Assembly: GCF_007676755.1 (NCBI RefSeq)
Contig: NZ_VEBK01000011.1
Span: 89,702-153,701 of the forward strand
Length of the DNA: 64,000 nt
Direction of reading: 5' to 3'
Source: Bacillus sp. FJAT-22090
Lineage (GTDB): Bacteria; Bacillota; Bacilli; Bacillales_A; Planococcaceae
In this document: piece by piece, positions 43,869 through 52,876 of the stretch
How positions within the stretch are numbered: the stretch's first letter is position 1
Layout: each line of letters starts with the position of its first letter
Translations under genes and position numbers: made by a program
Notes under the pieces: generated by a model
Told to the model about the DNA's origin: nothing
Seen by the model: only the letters and a program-made list of their open reading frames with translations
The model's database searches: none

Positions 43869-43897
43869 AAACGACTCTCAGTTTGAGGGTCGTTTTC
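43869..43897 (+). terminator. Terminator of the CNNM gene
   Basis: ACGAC-CTC and GAG-GTCGT pair around a short loop and are followed by TTTTCG. It shows that a frame starting at 43865 cannot be the true start of the CDF gene. Confidence 0.7.
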
Positions 43898-43930
43898 GTA
43901 TGCAATAAAATGTTGAAAAGAGGAAACACT

Positions 43931-44812
43931 TTGGAGCTATATACAAACTTACGAGAAGGGGAAAGAGGAGCTTGGGTCAGTATTTGTATTTACTTACTAT
44001 TAAGTACATCTAAACTTATCATAGGTTTTCTTGGATCTTCCGAAGCTTTAAAAGCAGATGGATTAAATAACTTTACCGACATTATTGCATCTATTGCTAT
44101 ATTAATCGGCCTTCGTATTTCACAGAAGCCTCCAGATGATCACCATCAATATGGTCATTTACGTGCCGAAACGATAGCTTCATTAGTTGCTGCGTTTATT
44201 ATGGCGGCCATTGGTATCCAAGTAATTATTCAAGCTGTTCAACATTTAGCTAATCCTGTGCAAGAAGCTCCTTCCGTTTTGACTGCAATTGTCGGTTCGG
44301 TCAGTGCAATTGTCATGTATATCGTTTATAAATATAATTTGAAACTAGGAACTCGCATCAATAGTGCGGCATTAAAAGCAGCAGCGTACGATAATCGCTC
44401 CGATGCATTAGTCAGCATTGGTGCAACCATTGGTATTATCGGCTCCATTTTAGGTTTTCCTATGTTAGATGGAATCACTGCCTTAATAGTCGGTGTCATT
44501 ATTATCTTTACCGCTTATAATATTTTCCATGAGGCAGCTTATACATTGTCCGATGGTTTCAATGTAGAAGAGGCTGAAGCTTTATCCACGGTTGTTAAAC
44601 TCGTACACGGTGTAGAGACATTAAAGGATTTCAAGGGAAGAATGCATGGCAATCTGATGTTTGTAGATTTAACCGTAACTGTGGATCCTGATTTAAATGT
44701 AGTAGATAGTCACCGAATAACAGAAGAAATTGAGCAACGTATTATGAAAGTAAAGCCTTTTTCCGTCGTTCTGGTGCATATAGAACCACATGGTGAAGAA
44801 ATTAGTGAATGA
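43931..44812 (+). CDS. Cation diffusion facilitator exporter (MneP/MneS-like)
   Basis: A 293-residue CDF transporter with six helices (about 15-205) and a C-terminal cytosolic metal-sensing domain. Metal-site motifs are DGLNNFTDI and AAYDNRSDA, the pattern of the manganese-exporting MneP/MneS group, and HHQYGHLRAET follows helix 2. The start is TTG at 43931, since GAGG is 7 bases upstream and the protein then begins ELYTNLREGERGAWVS as in the family. Manganese is the likely ion. It lies directly after a CNNM-type gene, so both concern divalent cations. Confidence 0.87.
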   Translation: MELYTNLREGERGAWVSICIYLLLSTSKLIIGFLGSSEALKADGLNNFTDIIASIAILIGLRISQKPPDDHHQYGHLRAETIASLVAAFIMAAIGIQVIIQAVQHLANPVQEAPSVLTAIVGSVSAIVMYIVYKYNLKLGTRINSAALKAAAYDNRSDALVSIGATIGIIGSILGFPMLDGITALIVGVIIIFTAYNIFHEAAYTLSDGFNVEEAEALSTVVKLVHGVETLKDFKGRMHGNLMFVDLTVTVDPDLNVVDSHRITEEIEQRIMKVKPFSVVLVHIEPHGEEISE

Positions 44813-44814
44813 GT

Positions 44815-44877
44815 GAGCGATTGTTTGATGAGATCGAGCGATTTGTCTGCGGGTTCGAGCGATTGTTGCCAAATCAC
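44815..44877 (+). repeat. 21-nt-period repeat tract, family D (GAGCGATT)
   Basis: Cores GAGCGATTGTT, GAGCGATTTGT and GAGCGATTGTT begin at 44815, 44836 and 44857, exactly 21 bases apart. The array begins only 2 bases after the CDF stop and ends before the terminator at 44898, so it is probably part of the CDF 3' UTR. Confidence 0.75.
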
Positions 44878-44897
44878 TAACTGTTAGATTTTTTAAA

Positions 44898-44938
44898 AAG
44901 CTAGTCGTGATTGACATTACGACCAGCCTTTTCTTTTT
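44898..44938. terminator. Bidirectional terminator between the CDF gene and yhcZ
   Basis: GCT-GTCGT and ACGAC-AGC arms flank a 10-base loop; TTTTCTTTTT follows on plus and TTTTTAAAAAATC on minus. Confidence 0.85.
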
Positions 44939-44993
44939 ATCCAATTTATCAGTCTACAACAACATCGAGCGAACTATGAAAAGTACATAACAT

Positions 44994-45641
44994 CTATTGC
45001 CCGCTTGGCTCTGTGAGTCCGTGTTTTACTGCATAAAGAGCGGCTTGGGTTCGATCTTGGACTTCGAGTTTAGCAAATATATTTGATATATGGGTTTTAA
45101 CCGTTTTTTCCGTGACAAATAAAGAAGAAGCAATTTCCCGGTTGCTTTTTCCTTTTGTTAATTCTGCCAGTACATCTTGCTCTCTTGGCGTTAATGGATG
45201 TTCCTCATGCGGTGATGGTGCTACAATTTCTACTTCTTTTTGAAGCTGGGAAGTTGCTTCTGGATGTAATGTATTTTCTCCTCGCATTAGTTTCCGAATA
45301 GCTTCGGCCAAATCATCCGGTTCAATATCCTTTAATTGATAACCGGCTGCTCCTGCTTTCAACGCGGGAATGACATGGTCTCGATCGGAAAAACTTGTAA
45401 GCATTAATATTTGAGTTTCCGGATGTTTTGCTTTTATTCGTTTCGTTGCTTGGATCCCATCCATTTCTGGCATGACTAAATCCATTAATACCACATCAGG
45501 CTTTAAAGAAGCTGTCATTTCTACCGCTTCTTTCCCGTTCGTTGCTTCCCCTACGATATCCATATCTTTTTGTGTCTTTAAAAAGAACATTAACCCTCTT
45601 CTTACTACATGATGGTCATCAGCGATTAAAACACGTATCAT
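44994..45641 (-). CDS. yhcZ: NarL/LuxR-type response regulator YhcZ
   Basis: A 215-residue regulator: receiver domain (about 1-120; phosphoacceptor in VVLMDLVMPEMDG) and LuxR-type helix-turn-helix (about 150-212; LTPREQDVLAELTKGKSNREIASSLFVTEKTVKTHISNIFAKL). It is very close to B. subtilis YhcZ. I chose the ATG at 45641, with GGGGGAGAT upstream; a longer frame starts inside the kinase gene. The kinase gene lies just upstream. Confidence 0.93.
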   Translation of the reverse strand: MIRVLIADDHHVVRRGLMFFLKTQKDMDIVGEATNGKEAVEMTASLKPDVVLMDLVMPEMDGIQATKRIKAKHPETQILMLTSFSDRDHVIPALKAGAAGYQLKDIEPDDLAEAIRKLMRGENTLHPEATSQLQKEVEIVAPSPHEEHPLTPREQDVLAELTKGKSNREIASSLFVTEKTVKTHISNIFAKLEVQDRTQAALYAVKHGLTEPSGQ

Positions 45642-45652
45642 ACAATCTCCCC

Positions 45653-46759
45653 CTAGTATGGTAAACGGACTAAAATTTCCGTTCCTTTGTTCCATTCTGT
45701 TACCCAATCCACAGTTCCCCCAACTGAATGGGCTCTATCTCTCATACTTTGTAAACCTATTGATCGAAGACTTTTCATATCATTCATATGAAATCCGCAA
45801 CCCTCGTCTTTTACTACTAATAAAACATCTGTCATGGTAACAGTTAAATAAAGTTCTGCTTTTGAAACGCCAGAATGCTTCCGTACATTATTTAATCCTT
45901 CTTGGGCAATACGGAACAGGGTTTCTTCCACTCTTGCTGGCAAATTAATAACCCCTTTTACATTGACATCAAGCGTTAACCCTAATATCTCCCCGTAACC
46001 TTTAAGTCCATCCATTATTCCATTTTCTAAACCTCTTGGACGTAACTGCCATATAAGTGCACGCATTTCAGTTAATGCTTCTTGCGTTAAATATTGTATT
46101 TCTTTAAACGTTTCTTTTAACTCTTGCTGCTCGGCCATTTCAACACCACCTCTAGCAGTTAATGTAACGGAAAATAACAATTGATTGACGGAATCATGCA
46201 AGTCACGTGCAAGTCGATTTCTTTCCTGTACAAGTGCTACTTGCTGTTCTTGTTTCGTCAATAAAATACGTTTAATAGCAGATCCAATTTGAAAAGCTAC
46301 AGATTCTAATAATGCAAGTTCCCCTTCTGAAAATCGAATTGTATTTGGTGTGGCTACATTCAAAAGACCAAAACGTTCTTGTCCTGATTGCAAAGGAACC
46401 GTCGCATGATGGGTGATACCTTCATTGCTAATCTTTCTTGCGTTAACGATCCTTTTACATTCAATGATGTTAGAAGCCTTTTCCAACTCGCCATTTACGA
46501 ACCTGGAAACGCACCAGCAACCACCTTTTTGTAGATGTCTACAGTCGTTTTGTTGTAATGCATTTGGCAAGTTTTCATGCGCAATAAGTTCTTGCTTTCC
46601 TTTTTCTGATATAAAGAATATCCAGCCAGTATCGAATATAGTACCTTCTAATAGTTTACGAAGTGCACCTTGTAGCATTTGTTCCATTTCAGTTTCTTCA
46701 TTTAAAAATTCTGCAATTTCTTTTAATAATCCTACATTTGAGAGTTCATTTGACAACAT
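45653..46759 (-). CDS. yhcY: GAF-domain sensor histidine kinase YhcY
   Basis: A 368-residue cytosolic kinase without membrane helices: GAF domain (about 15-165), HisKA_3 with the phosphoacceptor in ERNRLARDLHDSVNQLLFS (about 190) and a HATPase domain (about 270-365; DEGCGF). The GAF domain has four close cysteines: C in NDCRH, two in GGCWCVS and one in IIECKR, a pattern suited to a metal, heme or Fe-S site. It partners YhcZ downstream, as in B. subtilis. Confidence 0.9.
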   Translation of the reverse strand: MLSNELSNVGLLKEIAEFLNEETEMEQMLQGALRKLLEGTIFDTGWIFFISEKGKQELIAHENLPNALQQNDCRHLQKGGCWCVSRFVNGELEKASNIIECKRIVNARKISNEGITHHATVPLQSGQERFGLLNVATPNTIRFSEGELALLESVAFQIGSAIKRILLTKQEQQVALVQERNRLARDLHDSVNQLLFSVTLTARGGVEMAEQQELKETFKEIQYLTQEALTEMRALIWQLRPRGLENGIMDGLKGYGEILGLTLDVNVKGVINLPARVEETLFRIAQEGLNNVRKHSGVSKAELYLTVTMTDVLLVVKDEGCGFHMNDMKSLRSIGLQSMRDRAHSVGGTVDWVTEWNKGTEILVRLPY

Positions 46760-46847
46760 CGAAACTCCTCCAAGCCATTTACTATTATTTTCATCATATC
46801 ATTTATTGAACCTTCTCTGTGTGAACTAGTTATCATACTTTAGACTG

Positions 46848-46887
46848 AAAAAAAACTGGGAGAGCGGATATCCACTCTTCCAGTTTT
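46848..46887 (-). terminator. Terminator of pgcA
   Basis: On the minus strand AACTGGAAGAGTGG and GCTCTCCCAGTT pair with TATC loop and are followed by TTTTTTTTC. Confidence 0.88.
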
Positions 46888-46892
46888 ATTTG

Positions 46893-48614
46893 TTAATCCT
46901 TCAGATACTTATTCATTTCGTCGGTAAAAGCATTTTTCACCATTTCTAGCTTGTCCACGCTTTCTGTTTCCGACCCGCTTGTTACACCAAAATAGTATTT
47001 AATCTTCGGCTCCGTTCCACTTGGCCTTACACAAACCCATGAACCATCTGCAAGGAAGTATTTCAGCACATTCGATTTTGGAAGTAACATTTGCTCCGAC
47101 TTACGACCATCGGTAAATGTTCGAAGAGATGTCAAATAATCCTCTTGTGACAATACTGCGATTCCTGCGATTTCAGAAAGCTGGTTTATACGAACTTGTT
47201 CGAGTAAGTTTTTAATTGCATTTGCACCACTTACTCCTTTTTTCGTAACAGAAACGAGCCCTTCTAAATAATAGCCATGTCGTTCATATAGTACATGAAG
47301 TACATCTACTAATGTCATTTCTTTTTCTTTATAGTAAGCGGCTGCTTCTGCGATAGCTAACACGCTTTGGATCGCGTCCTTATCTCTTGCAAAGCTTTTC
47401 AATAAATAACCATAACTTTCTTCATAACCAAATAAGAACTCGTATTCCTTCGTCTGTTCATATTGTTTAATCTTTTCACCGATAAATTTAAAACCTGTTA
47501 ATACATCTTCCGTACTTGCCCCGTGATACTCCGCAATTACACGTCCTAAATCAGAAGTGACAATCGTTTTAAAGACACGACCATTTGCTGGCATTTCGCC
47601 TTTATCTTTTCGTTGTGTCAATAAATATTCGATTAAAATAGCTCCGGTTTGATTGCCAGTTAATAGTTTAAAGCCTTCATTTGTCTTTACCGCTACTCCT
47701 ACACGATCTCCATCTGGATCAGCAGCGATCAATATATCTGCATCGTATTTTTCTCCATATTGGATCGCATATTCAAAAGCACTTTGCTCTTCGGGATTTG
47801 GCGATTTTACTGTAGGAAAGTCTCCATTAGGGGCCATTTGTTCTTCCACATAAAGGATATGCTCATATCCAACCTCGTTCAATATACGCTTCACCGTTTT
47901 ACCCGATGCGCCATGTAAAGGGGTAAACACTACTTTCAAGTTAGTTTGTGGAGCGATTGTTGGATTCTCTTGAACAGTTTTCAGTTCTTCTATATATGCT
48001 CTATCAATTTTTTCATCTAGATAAATAACTAGATTCTCGTCTATTGGGCATTGTTGAATTTGTAGAGCATCTCCAGCTTCCTGAACATAGCGAATAACTG
48101 CATCTGCAGCCTCCAAATTCAACTGTGCCCCGTCTTCTCCATATACTTTATACCCATTATATTCAGGAGGATTGTGACTTGCTGTAATGACAATTCCCAT
48201 AAATGCATTCAGCTTACGTACCGAATAGGATAGCTGCGGTGTTGTTCTAGGTTCACTGTATAAATACGCTTTGATCCCATTAGAGGCCAATGTATTGGCT
48301 GCTTCACGAGCAAATTCAGGGGAGTACCTGCGACTATCATAAGCAATAACAACGCCCCGCTCCGTCGCATTCATTCCTGCAGCTTTTATATAGGAAGCTA
48401 GTCCAGTAGTAGCTTTCCGAATCGTATAGGTGTTCATGCGATTTGTACCCGCACCAATCTCTCCTCGCATTCCACCCGTGCCAAATTCTAGGTCACGGTG
48501 AAATGCATCTTCCATTAATTTTTCATCTGTTGCTAGCAGCTGAAGATTTTCTTTCCAAGCTACCTCCATTTCAGAGAAGCCGTTCCATTGTTCGAATAAT
48601 CGTTTATAGGACAT
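46893..48614 (-). CDS. pgcA: Phosphoglucomutase PgcA (alpha-D-phosphohexomutase)
   Basis: A 573-residue enzyme interconverting glucose 1- and 6-phosphate; it feeds UDP-glucose for glucolipids and teichoic acids. It has the phosphoserine loop TASHNPPEYNGYK (about 143-155), metal loop DPDGDRVG, sugar loop GYEESYGYL and C-terminal phosphate loop RPSGTEPK. I chose ATG 48614 (MSYKRLFEQW), matching the B. subtilis length; an in-frame ATG at 48629 has no ribosome binding site. It lies 18 bases after yhcX. Confidence 0.95.
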   Translation of the reverse strand: MSYKRLFEQWNGFSEMEVAWKENLQLLATDEKLMEDAFHRDLEFGTGGMRGEIGAGTNRMNTYTIRKATTGLASYIKAAGMNATERGVVIAYDSRRYSPEFAREAANTLASNGIKAYLYSEPRTTPQLSYSVRKLNAFMGIVITASHNPPEYNGYKVYGEDGAQLNLEAADAVIRYVQEAGDALQIQQCPIDENLVIYLDEKIDRAYIEELKTVQENPTIAPQTNLKVVFTPLHGASGKTVKRILNEVGYEHILYVEEQMAPNGDFPTVKSPNPEEQSAFEYAIQYGEKYDADILIAADPDGDRVGVAVKTNEGFKLLTGNQTGAILIEYLLTQRKDKGEMPANGRVFKTIVTSDLGRVIAEYHGASTEDVLTGFKFIGEKIKQYEQTKEYEFLFGYEESYGYLLKSFARDKDAIQSVLAIAEAAAYYKEKEMTLVDVLHVLYERHGYYLEGLVSVTKKGVSGANAIKNLLEQVRINQLSEIAGIAVLSQEDYLTSLRTFTDGRKSEQMLLPKSNVLKYFLADGSWVCVRPSGTEPKIKYYFGVTSGSETESVDKLEMVKNAFTDEMNKYLKD

Positions 48615-48632
48615 GTAGTGAAACCCCATTCA

Positions 48633-50174
48633 TCATTTTTTATAATCGATACCATATACGTCATGTCGACGATCTTTTAAATGCTTGACCGTTCCATCCT
48701 GGCGTTGTCTTCTTAAAATTTCTAAGTCGACATCGCCTATAAGAACCATCTCCACATTTGGTTCTGTTTCTCCTACAATACCATCTCTTGCAAATTCAAA
48801 ATCAGAAGGCGCGAATATGGCCGATTGCGCATATTGGATATCCATATTCTCTGTTTGTGGTAGATTTCCTACTGTACCTGAGATAACTGTGTAGATTTGA
48901 TTTTCCACTGCTCTTGCTTGTGCACAGTAGCGTACGCGTAAATAACCTTGGCGATCTTCTGTACAAAAAGGAGTGAAAATAATATTCGCTCCCATATCCG
49001 TCGCAATTCGTGCAAGCTCTGGGAACTCAATATCATAACAAATCTGAATGGCAATCTTTCCGCAGTCCGTATCAAATACTTGTACAGAGTCCCCGGCACT
49101 GATGCCCCACCATTTACGCTCGTTCGGTGTAATATGAATTTTATATTGTTTATCAATCGCACCATCTCGGTGGAACAAATACGCGATATTATAAATTTCC
49201 TCATTCTCCTCTTCCACAAAATGAGAACCGGCAATAATATTGATATTGTAGCGTACAGCTAAGTCAGCAAACAGCTCCATATATTGAGGTGTGTATTCTG
49301 TTAGTTTTCGTACTGCTTGGCTTGGAGATGGTTCATCCAAGAAAGACATTAGCTGTGTTGTGAAAATTTCAGGAAAAACAACGAAATCTGATTGTGCATC
49401 TGAAGCAACATCCACAAAGTACTCGCATTGGTTGGAAAACTCTTCAAATGAACTAATTTTACGCATCATATATTGCACAGCACATATGCGAACTGGGTAG
49501 CTTGTTTTAAAATGACGTTTTGATAGTGGAATATAATCCACGTTGTTCCATTCCATTAACGTAGCATATTTTACCGAAGCCTTATCATCTGGCAAGTAGT
49601 TCGGATTGATACGCATTAATGTAAATCCGTTCATCAATTGAAATGTTAAAACCGGATCGTATAATTTATGGCGTGATACTGCCGTTACATACTCCCTCGG
49701 AGACATTTCTTGTGCATGCTTATGATAATTCGGTATACGACCGCCGATTATAATAGACTTTAAATTAAACTGTCTAGCAATGTCTTTTCTTCCTTCATAT
49801 AGACGCTGCCCGACCTTCATCCTTCTATATTCGGGATGGACCATTACCTCGATTCCGTACAAATTGTACCCTTCCGGATTATGATTTGTAATATAACCCG
49901 AATCGGTTACATCCGACCAAGAATGACGGTCATCATACTCATCAAAGTTAATAATTAAACTAGAACAAGAACCAATTACTTTACCATCCAGCTCTGCTAC
50001 TAATTGTCCTTCCGGAAATATAGTTAAATGACTGCGTAGATGAGCCACTTCCCATGGGTCCATTCCTGGAAAACAAAGGCGTTGTATTTCTAAAATAGAT
50101 TCGATATCAGAAAAAGTAGTTTGTCGGATGACCATACTTTTTTCAAATTGGGATAGATCAAATTCTTCTGTCAT
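48633..50174 (-). CDS. yhcX: Bifunctional GNAT acetyltransferase/carbon-nitrogen hydrolase YhcX
   Basis: A 513-residue fusion: an N-terminal GNAT domain (about 1-215; HPEYRRMKVGQRLYEGRKD) and a C-terminal nitrilase-type amidohydrolase (about 225-510) with Glu in VFPEIF, Lys in HITPNERKWW and Cys in IQICYDIEFPE. It is colinear with B. subtilis YhcX. The substrate is unknown. The ATG at 50174 is supported by GAGTGG 7 bases before it. It precedes pgcA in the same operon. Confidence 0.95.
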   Translation of the reverse strand: MTEEFDLSQFEKSMVIRQTTFSDIESILEIQRLCFPGMDPWEVAHLRSHLTIFPEGQLVAELDGKVIGSCSSLIINFDEYDDRHSWSDVTDSGYITNHNPEGYNLYGIEVMVHPEYRRMKVGQRLYEGRKDIARQFNLKSIIIGGRIPNYHKHAQEMSPREYVTAVSRHKLYDPVLTFQLMNGFTLMRINPNYLPDDKASVKYATLMEWNNVDYIPLSKRHFKTSYPVRICAVQYMMRKISSFEEFSNQCEYFVDVASDAQSDFVVFPEIFTTQLMSFLDEPSPSQAVRKLTEYTPQYMELFADLAVRYNINIIAGSHFVEEENEEIYNIAYLFHRDGAIDKQYKIHITPNERKWWGISAGDSVQVFDTDCGKIAIQICYDIEFPELARIATDMGANIIFTPFCTEDRQGYLRVRYCAQARAVENQIYTVISGTVGNLPQTENMDIQYAQSAIFAPSDFEFARDGIVGETEPNVEMVLIGDVDLEILRRQRQDGTVKHLKDRRHDVYGIDYKK

Positions 50175-50303
50175 TCTTACCACTCCTCGATTAATCACTA
50201 ATTTCTATTATATAACTCTTTTGGGCGCAGTTAAAATATTTTACATGTTTTCAAAGAAGGCTTATACTTTGAGTGATGTTTAATGAAAAAAAAGGAGTAA
50301 TAT

Positions 50304-50729
50304 ATGACAAAAAAGGTTGAAAATTTATTGCTATTTATTTGGGTAGTAGCTTTTACTGCAACACTTGGTTCCTTATATTTTTCAGAAGTTAGACAATATG
50401 AGCCCTGCGAATTATGCTGGTATCAGCGCATAATTATGTATCCACTCGTATTGATAGTAGGAATTGCGTACGTTCAAAAAAATGCAAAAATTGCTGTTAC
50501 TTCTCTGGCATTTTCCATTATTGGAGTTTGTATTTCCGCATATCATTATAGCATTCAGAAATTAGATTTTATGCAAGACTCCGCTCCAGCTTGTGGTAGA
50601 GTATCTTGTACTGGTGAATACATAAATTATTTTGGTTTTATTACCATTCCATTTTTAGCCCTTATTGCGTTTATTTTAATCGCAGTTAGTAGTTGGATGA
50701 TTTTGAGAAGTTCAAAGGAGGACATGTAA
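50304..50729 (+). CDS. bdbC: Thiol-disulfide oxidoreductase BdbC-like (DsbB family)
   Basis: A 141-residue membrane protein with four helices. It has the DsbB-type redox pairs C-E-L-C (PCELCWYQR, about 36-39) and a second pair in APACGRVSCTG (about 98-104). It transfers electrons from an extracytosolic oxidase to quinone. The thioredoxin-like gene 3 bases downstream is its likely partner, in the manner of BdbC/BdbD. Confidence 0.92.
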   Translation: MTKKVENLLLFIWVVAFTATLGSLYFSEVRQYEPCELCWYQRIIMYPLVLIVGIAYVQKNAKIAVTSLAFSIIGVCISAYHYSIQKLDFMQDSAPACGRVSCTGEYINYFGFITIPFLALIAFILIAVSSWMILRSSKEDM

Positions 50730-50732
50730 AAT

Positions 50733-51203
50733 ATGAAGAAGTTAGCCATATTCGGTGGAATTATCATACTAGTTTTCGTACTAATTTTCGTATTGAATAA
50801 CCAAAAAAATAAGGAAGCCTTATCGGACAACCCTTATGATACAAATAATTTGAAACAGTCGACTATCGATTTACTCGATGATCCAAACTATCAAAATATC
50901 ATCCTTCCTGAGGATCTACAAAAGAAAATCAAAAGTGGTGAACCAGTAACAGCTTATTTCTTTAGCCCGGAATGTGTTCACTGTCAAGAAATGACACCTA
51001 GACTAACACCACTTGCAAAGAAAAATAAAATTGACATCGTCAAATATAATGTCCTTGAATATGAACAAGGCTGGGATGATTACCTCATCAAAGCTACACC
51101 GACAACTATTTACTTTAAAGATGGAAAAGAAGTAGCCAGAATGGTTGGTGCTCAACCAGACGAGAATATTCAAGCATTTTTTGATCAAGTAGTTTTAAAA
51201 TAA
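50733..51203 (+). CDS. Membrane-anchored thioredoxin-like protein
   Basis: A 156-residue protein with an N-terminal helix (about 4-22, KLAIFGGIIILVFVLIFVLN) and a thioredoxin domain facing outside (about 60-155) with active site C-V-H-C in FFSPECVHCQEMTP and a cis-Pro in KATPTTIYF. It follows the DsbB-type gene by 3 bases and is probably its oxidant partner. The closest named relatives are BdbA/BdbD-type; I do not assign a symbol. Confidence 0.85.
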   Translation: MKKLAIFGGIIILVFVLIFVLNNQKNKEALSDNPYDTNNLKQSTIDLLDDPNYQNIILPEDLQKKIKSGEPVTAYFFSPECVHCQEMTPRLTPLAKKNKIDIVKYNVLEYEQGWDDYLIKATPTTIYFKDGKEVARMVGAQPDENIQAFFDQVVLK

Positions 51204-51206
51204 TTT

Positions 51207-51242
51207 TAAAAAGGCCTTGTCTAGTGGACATGGTCTTTTTTA
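51207..51242 (+). terminator. Terminator of the disulfide-bond pair
   Basis: AAAAAGGCC-TGTC and GACA-GG-CTTTTTT arms with a short loop. Confidence 0.75.
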
Positions 51243-51255
51243 AAGGAGAATACCA

Positions 51256-52104
51256 ATGCTACATACATTAACGTATACCGTACCAGAAGATGGCCTAACG
51301 ATTGAAGTGATTTTACAGGAAAAATGGAAACTAGGCAAAAAGCTTATCCATGACTTGCGTATGCAAAAAGCAGTGAGTGATACTAATGGTGAGCTTTTAC
51401 AATGGAAACTGCCCAACAAAAAAGGCGATGTACTAGTATTTAAATGGGAAGGTGAGTCATCCAATTATCTTACTTCCGATCAAAATCCTTTATATGTTGC
51501 ATATGAGGATGAGTACCTATTGATAGCATCTAAGCCTCGTGGGGTTTCTACACATCCAAATGAAGAAGGTCAAAATCACACAATGATGAACTTTGTTATG
51601 CACTATTTAGCTGGCAAGGGACAAAATTATGCTGAACATGTCCACCGAATTGACGAGGGAACGAAAGGATTAATAGTTATTGCCAAAAACCCAATCGTCA
51701 AAGGCATGCTGGATCGTATGCTCGAAAATAAAACAATCATTCGTACCTACGAGGCGATTGTTGAAGGACAAATGAAAAGTCAGCATGGTACTATTCGGGC
51801 AGCGATTGGAAATGACCGTCATCATCCTACAAGAAAACGTGTCTCCCCATCAGGACAGCAAGCTATAACCCATTATGAGGTAGCCGGTAGAAATGATCAT
51901 TATACAAAGGTTCATGCTGTTTTAGAAACTGGACGCACCCATCAAATTCGAGTGCATTTTTCTCATTTAGGTCACCCAATTGTAGGGGACGATTTATACG
52001 GAGCGAAAAAATCACCGACCAAAACTTATGAACTACATGCATTTAAAGTGCAATTTGTTCATCCGATTACGGGAGAAATGATTATAGTGGAGGATAAAAA
52101 GTAA
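51256..52104 (+). CDS. yhcT: RluA family pseudouridine synthase (YhcT)
   Basis: A 282-residue RNA pseudouridine synthase: catalytic motif HRIDEGTKGLIVIAKN (about 130-145, catalytic Asp present) and the C-terminal KVHAVLETGRTHQIRVHFSHLGHPIVGDDLYG. The N-terminal 60 residues lack a clear S4 pattern but are S4-like in length. It is probably specific for 23S rRNA. GGAGAA stands before the ATG and a strong terminator follows. It lies near yhcX, as in B. subtilis. Confidence 0.93.
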   Translation: MLHTLTYTVPEDGLTIEVILQEKWKLGKKLIHDLRMQKAVSDTNGELLQWKLPNKKGDVLVFKWEGESSNYLTSDQNPLYVAYEDEYLLIASKPRGVSTHPNEEGQNHTMMNFVMHYLAGKGQNYAEHVHRIDEGTKGLIVIAKNPIVKGMLDRMLENKTIIRTYEAIVEGQMKSQHGTIRAAIGNDRHHPTRKRVSPSGQQAITHYEVAGRNDHYTKVHAVLETGRTHQIRVHFSHLGHPIVGDDLYGAKKSPTKTYELHAFKVQFVHPITGEMIIVEDKK

Positions 52105-52143
52105 AGAAAAAGTATCGGATCATTACCGATACTTTTTCTTTTA
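52103..52143 (+). terminator. Terminator of yhcT
   Basis: AAAAAGTATCGG and CCGATACTTTTT form a perfect stem around a 7-base loop, followed by CTTTT. Confidence 0.92.
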
Positions 52144-52247
52144 TAATTTCATTGTACATTTAGGAAAATAATTACAAGGTTTATTTCACTTACCTCGGGT
52201 ATTTAAATAAATAAGGTACAATCTTTACCAAGAGGGAAGCGATATAC

Positions 52248-52829
52248 TTGTTTGGATTTTCAGATCTACTATCTTTAATCGTTTCGGCTTTCATTATCTT
52301 GCCTATTGTCATATTTTTGAGAGAAGCAGGTTACTTAATAGTTAGTAAAATTTTTGGGGTGGAGAATCCCAGGATCACTATTGGTTCAGGTCCAAGGATT
52401 TATAAAATAGGAATTTTTGATGTTCGAAAATACTATCATCTATACAGTTGGTTTTCTTATGATGATATAAAAATAAAAAGTAGGTTTGCTTATATCTGTA
52501 TTTATGCTGGACCTATTTTTATTAATCTTGTTCTAGCAGTAGGCATTAATGTCATTTTAGCTAATGGATTCCTACAAGAATATCAGACTTTTGGGGAAAG
52601 ATTTATTTTTTATGCGTTTTATTATATTCTATTTGATTTGGTTCCTATGAAAACATTGAATGGGATGCCAAACAATGGAATGATTATTTATGAGCTACTT
52701 CGATATGGTAAACGAACCGATTATAATAAAAAACCTTTCATCCCAGCAACCACAGAGGTAGAAAAAGAATATCAGAGACAAATGAAAAATATAGAGAAAG
52801 AAAAAGAGAAAGAGAGATCACATGAATGA
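52248..52829 (+). CDS. Site-2-protease-like (M50) membrane protein without zinc motif
   Basis: A 193-residue membrane protein that has the topology and phrases of M50 proteases: a first helix ending in LREAGYLIVSKIFGVENPRITIGSGPRIY, then FAYICIYAGPIFINLVLAVGINVI and YYILFDLVPMKTLNGMPNNGMIIYELLR. The HExxH site is R-E-A-G-Y and the usual NPxPxxxLDG is LVPMKTLNGMPNNG, so zinc ligands are missing. It starts at TTG with GAGGGAAG upstream. It is a probable pseudoprotease; partner unknown. Confidence 0.7.
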   Translation: MFGFSDLLSLIVSAFIILPIVIFLREAGYLIVSKIFGVENPRITIGSGPRIYKIGIFDVRKYYHLYSWFSYDDIKIKSRFAYICIYAGPIFINLVLAVGINVILANGFLQEYQTFGERFIFYAFYYILFDLVPMKTLNGMPNNGMIIYELLRYGKRTDYNKKPFIPATTEVEKEYQRQMKNIEKEKEKERSHE

Positions 52830-52876
52830 CAAAAAATCATGTATCTCATCTTTCTCTTCTTTTATTCGATTTATAT

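Noticed and set aside
43865..43930. N-terminal extension METTLSLRVVF of the CDF exporter
   Set aside because: These codons lie in the terminator of the preceding gene; the TTG at 43931 has a ribosome binding site and gives the usual family start.
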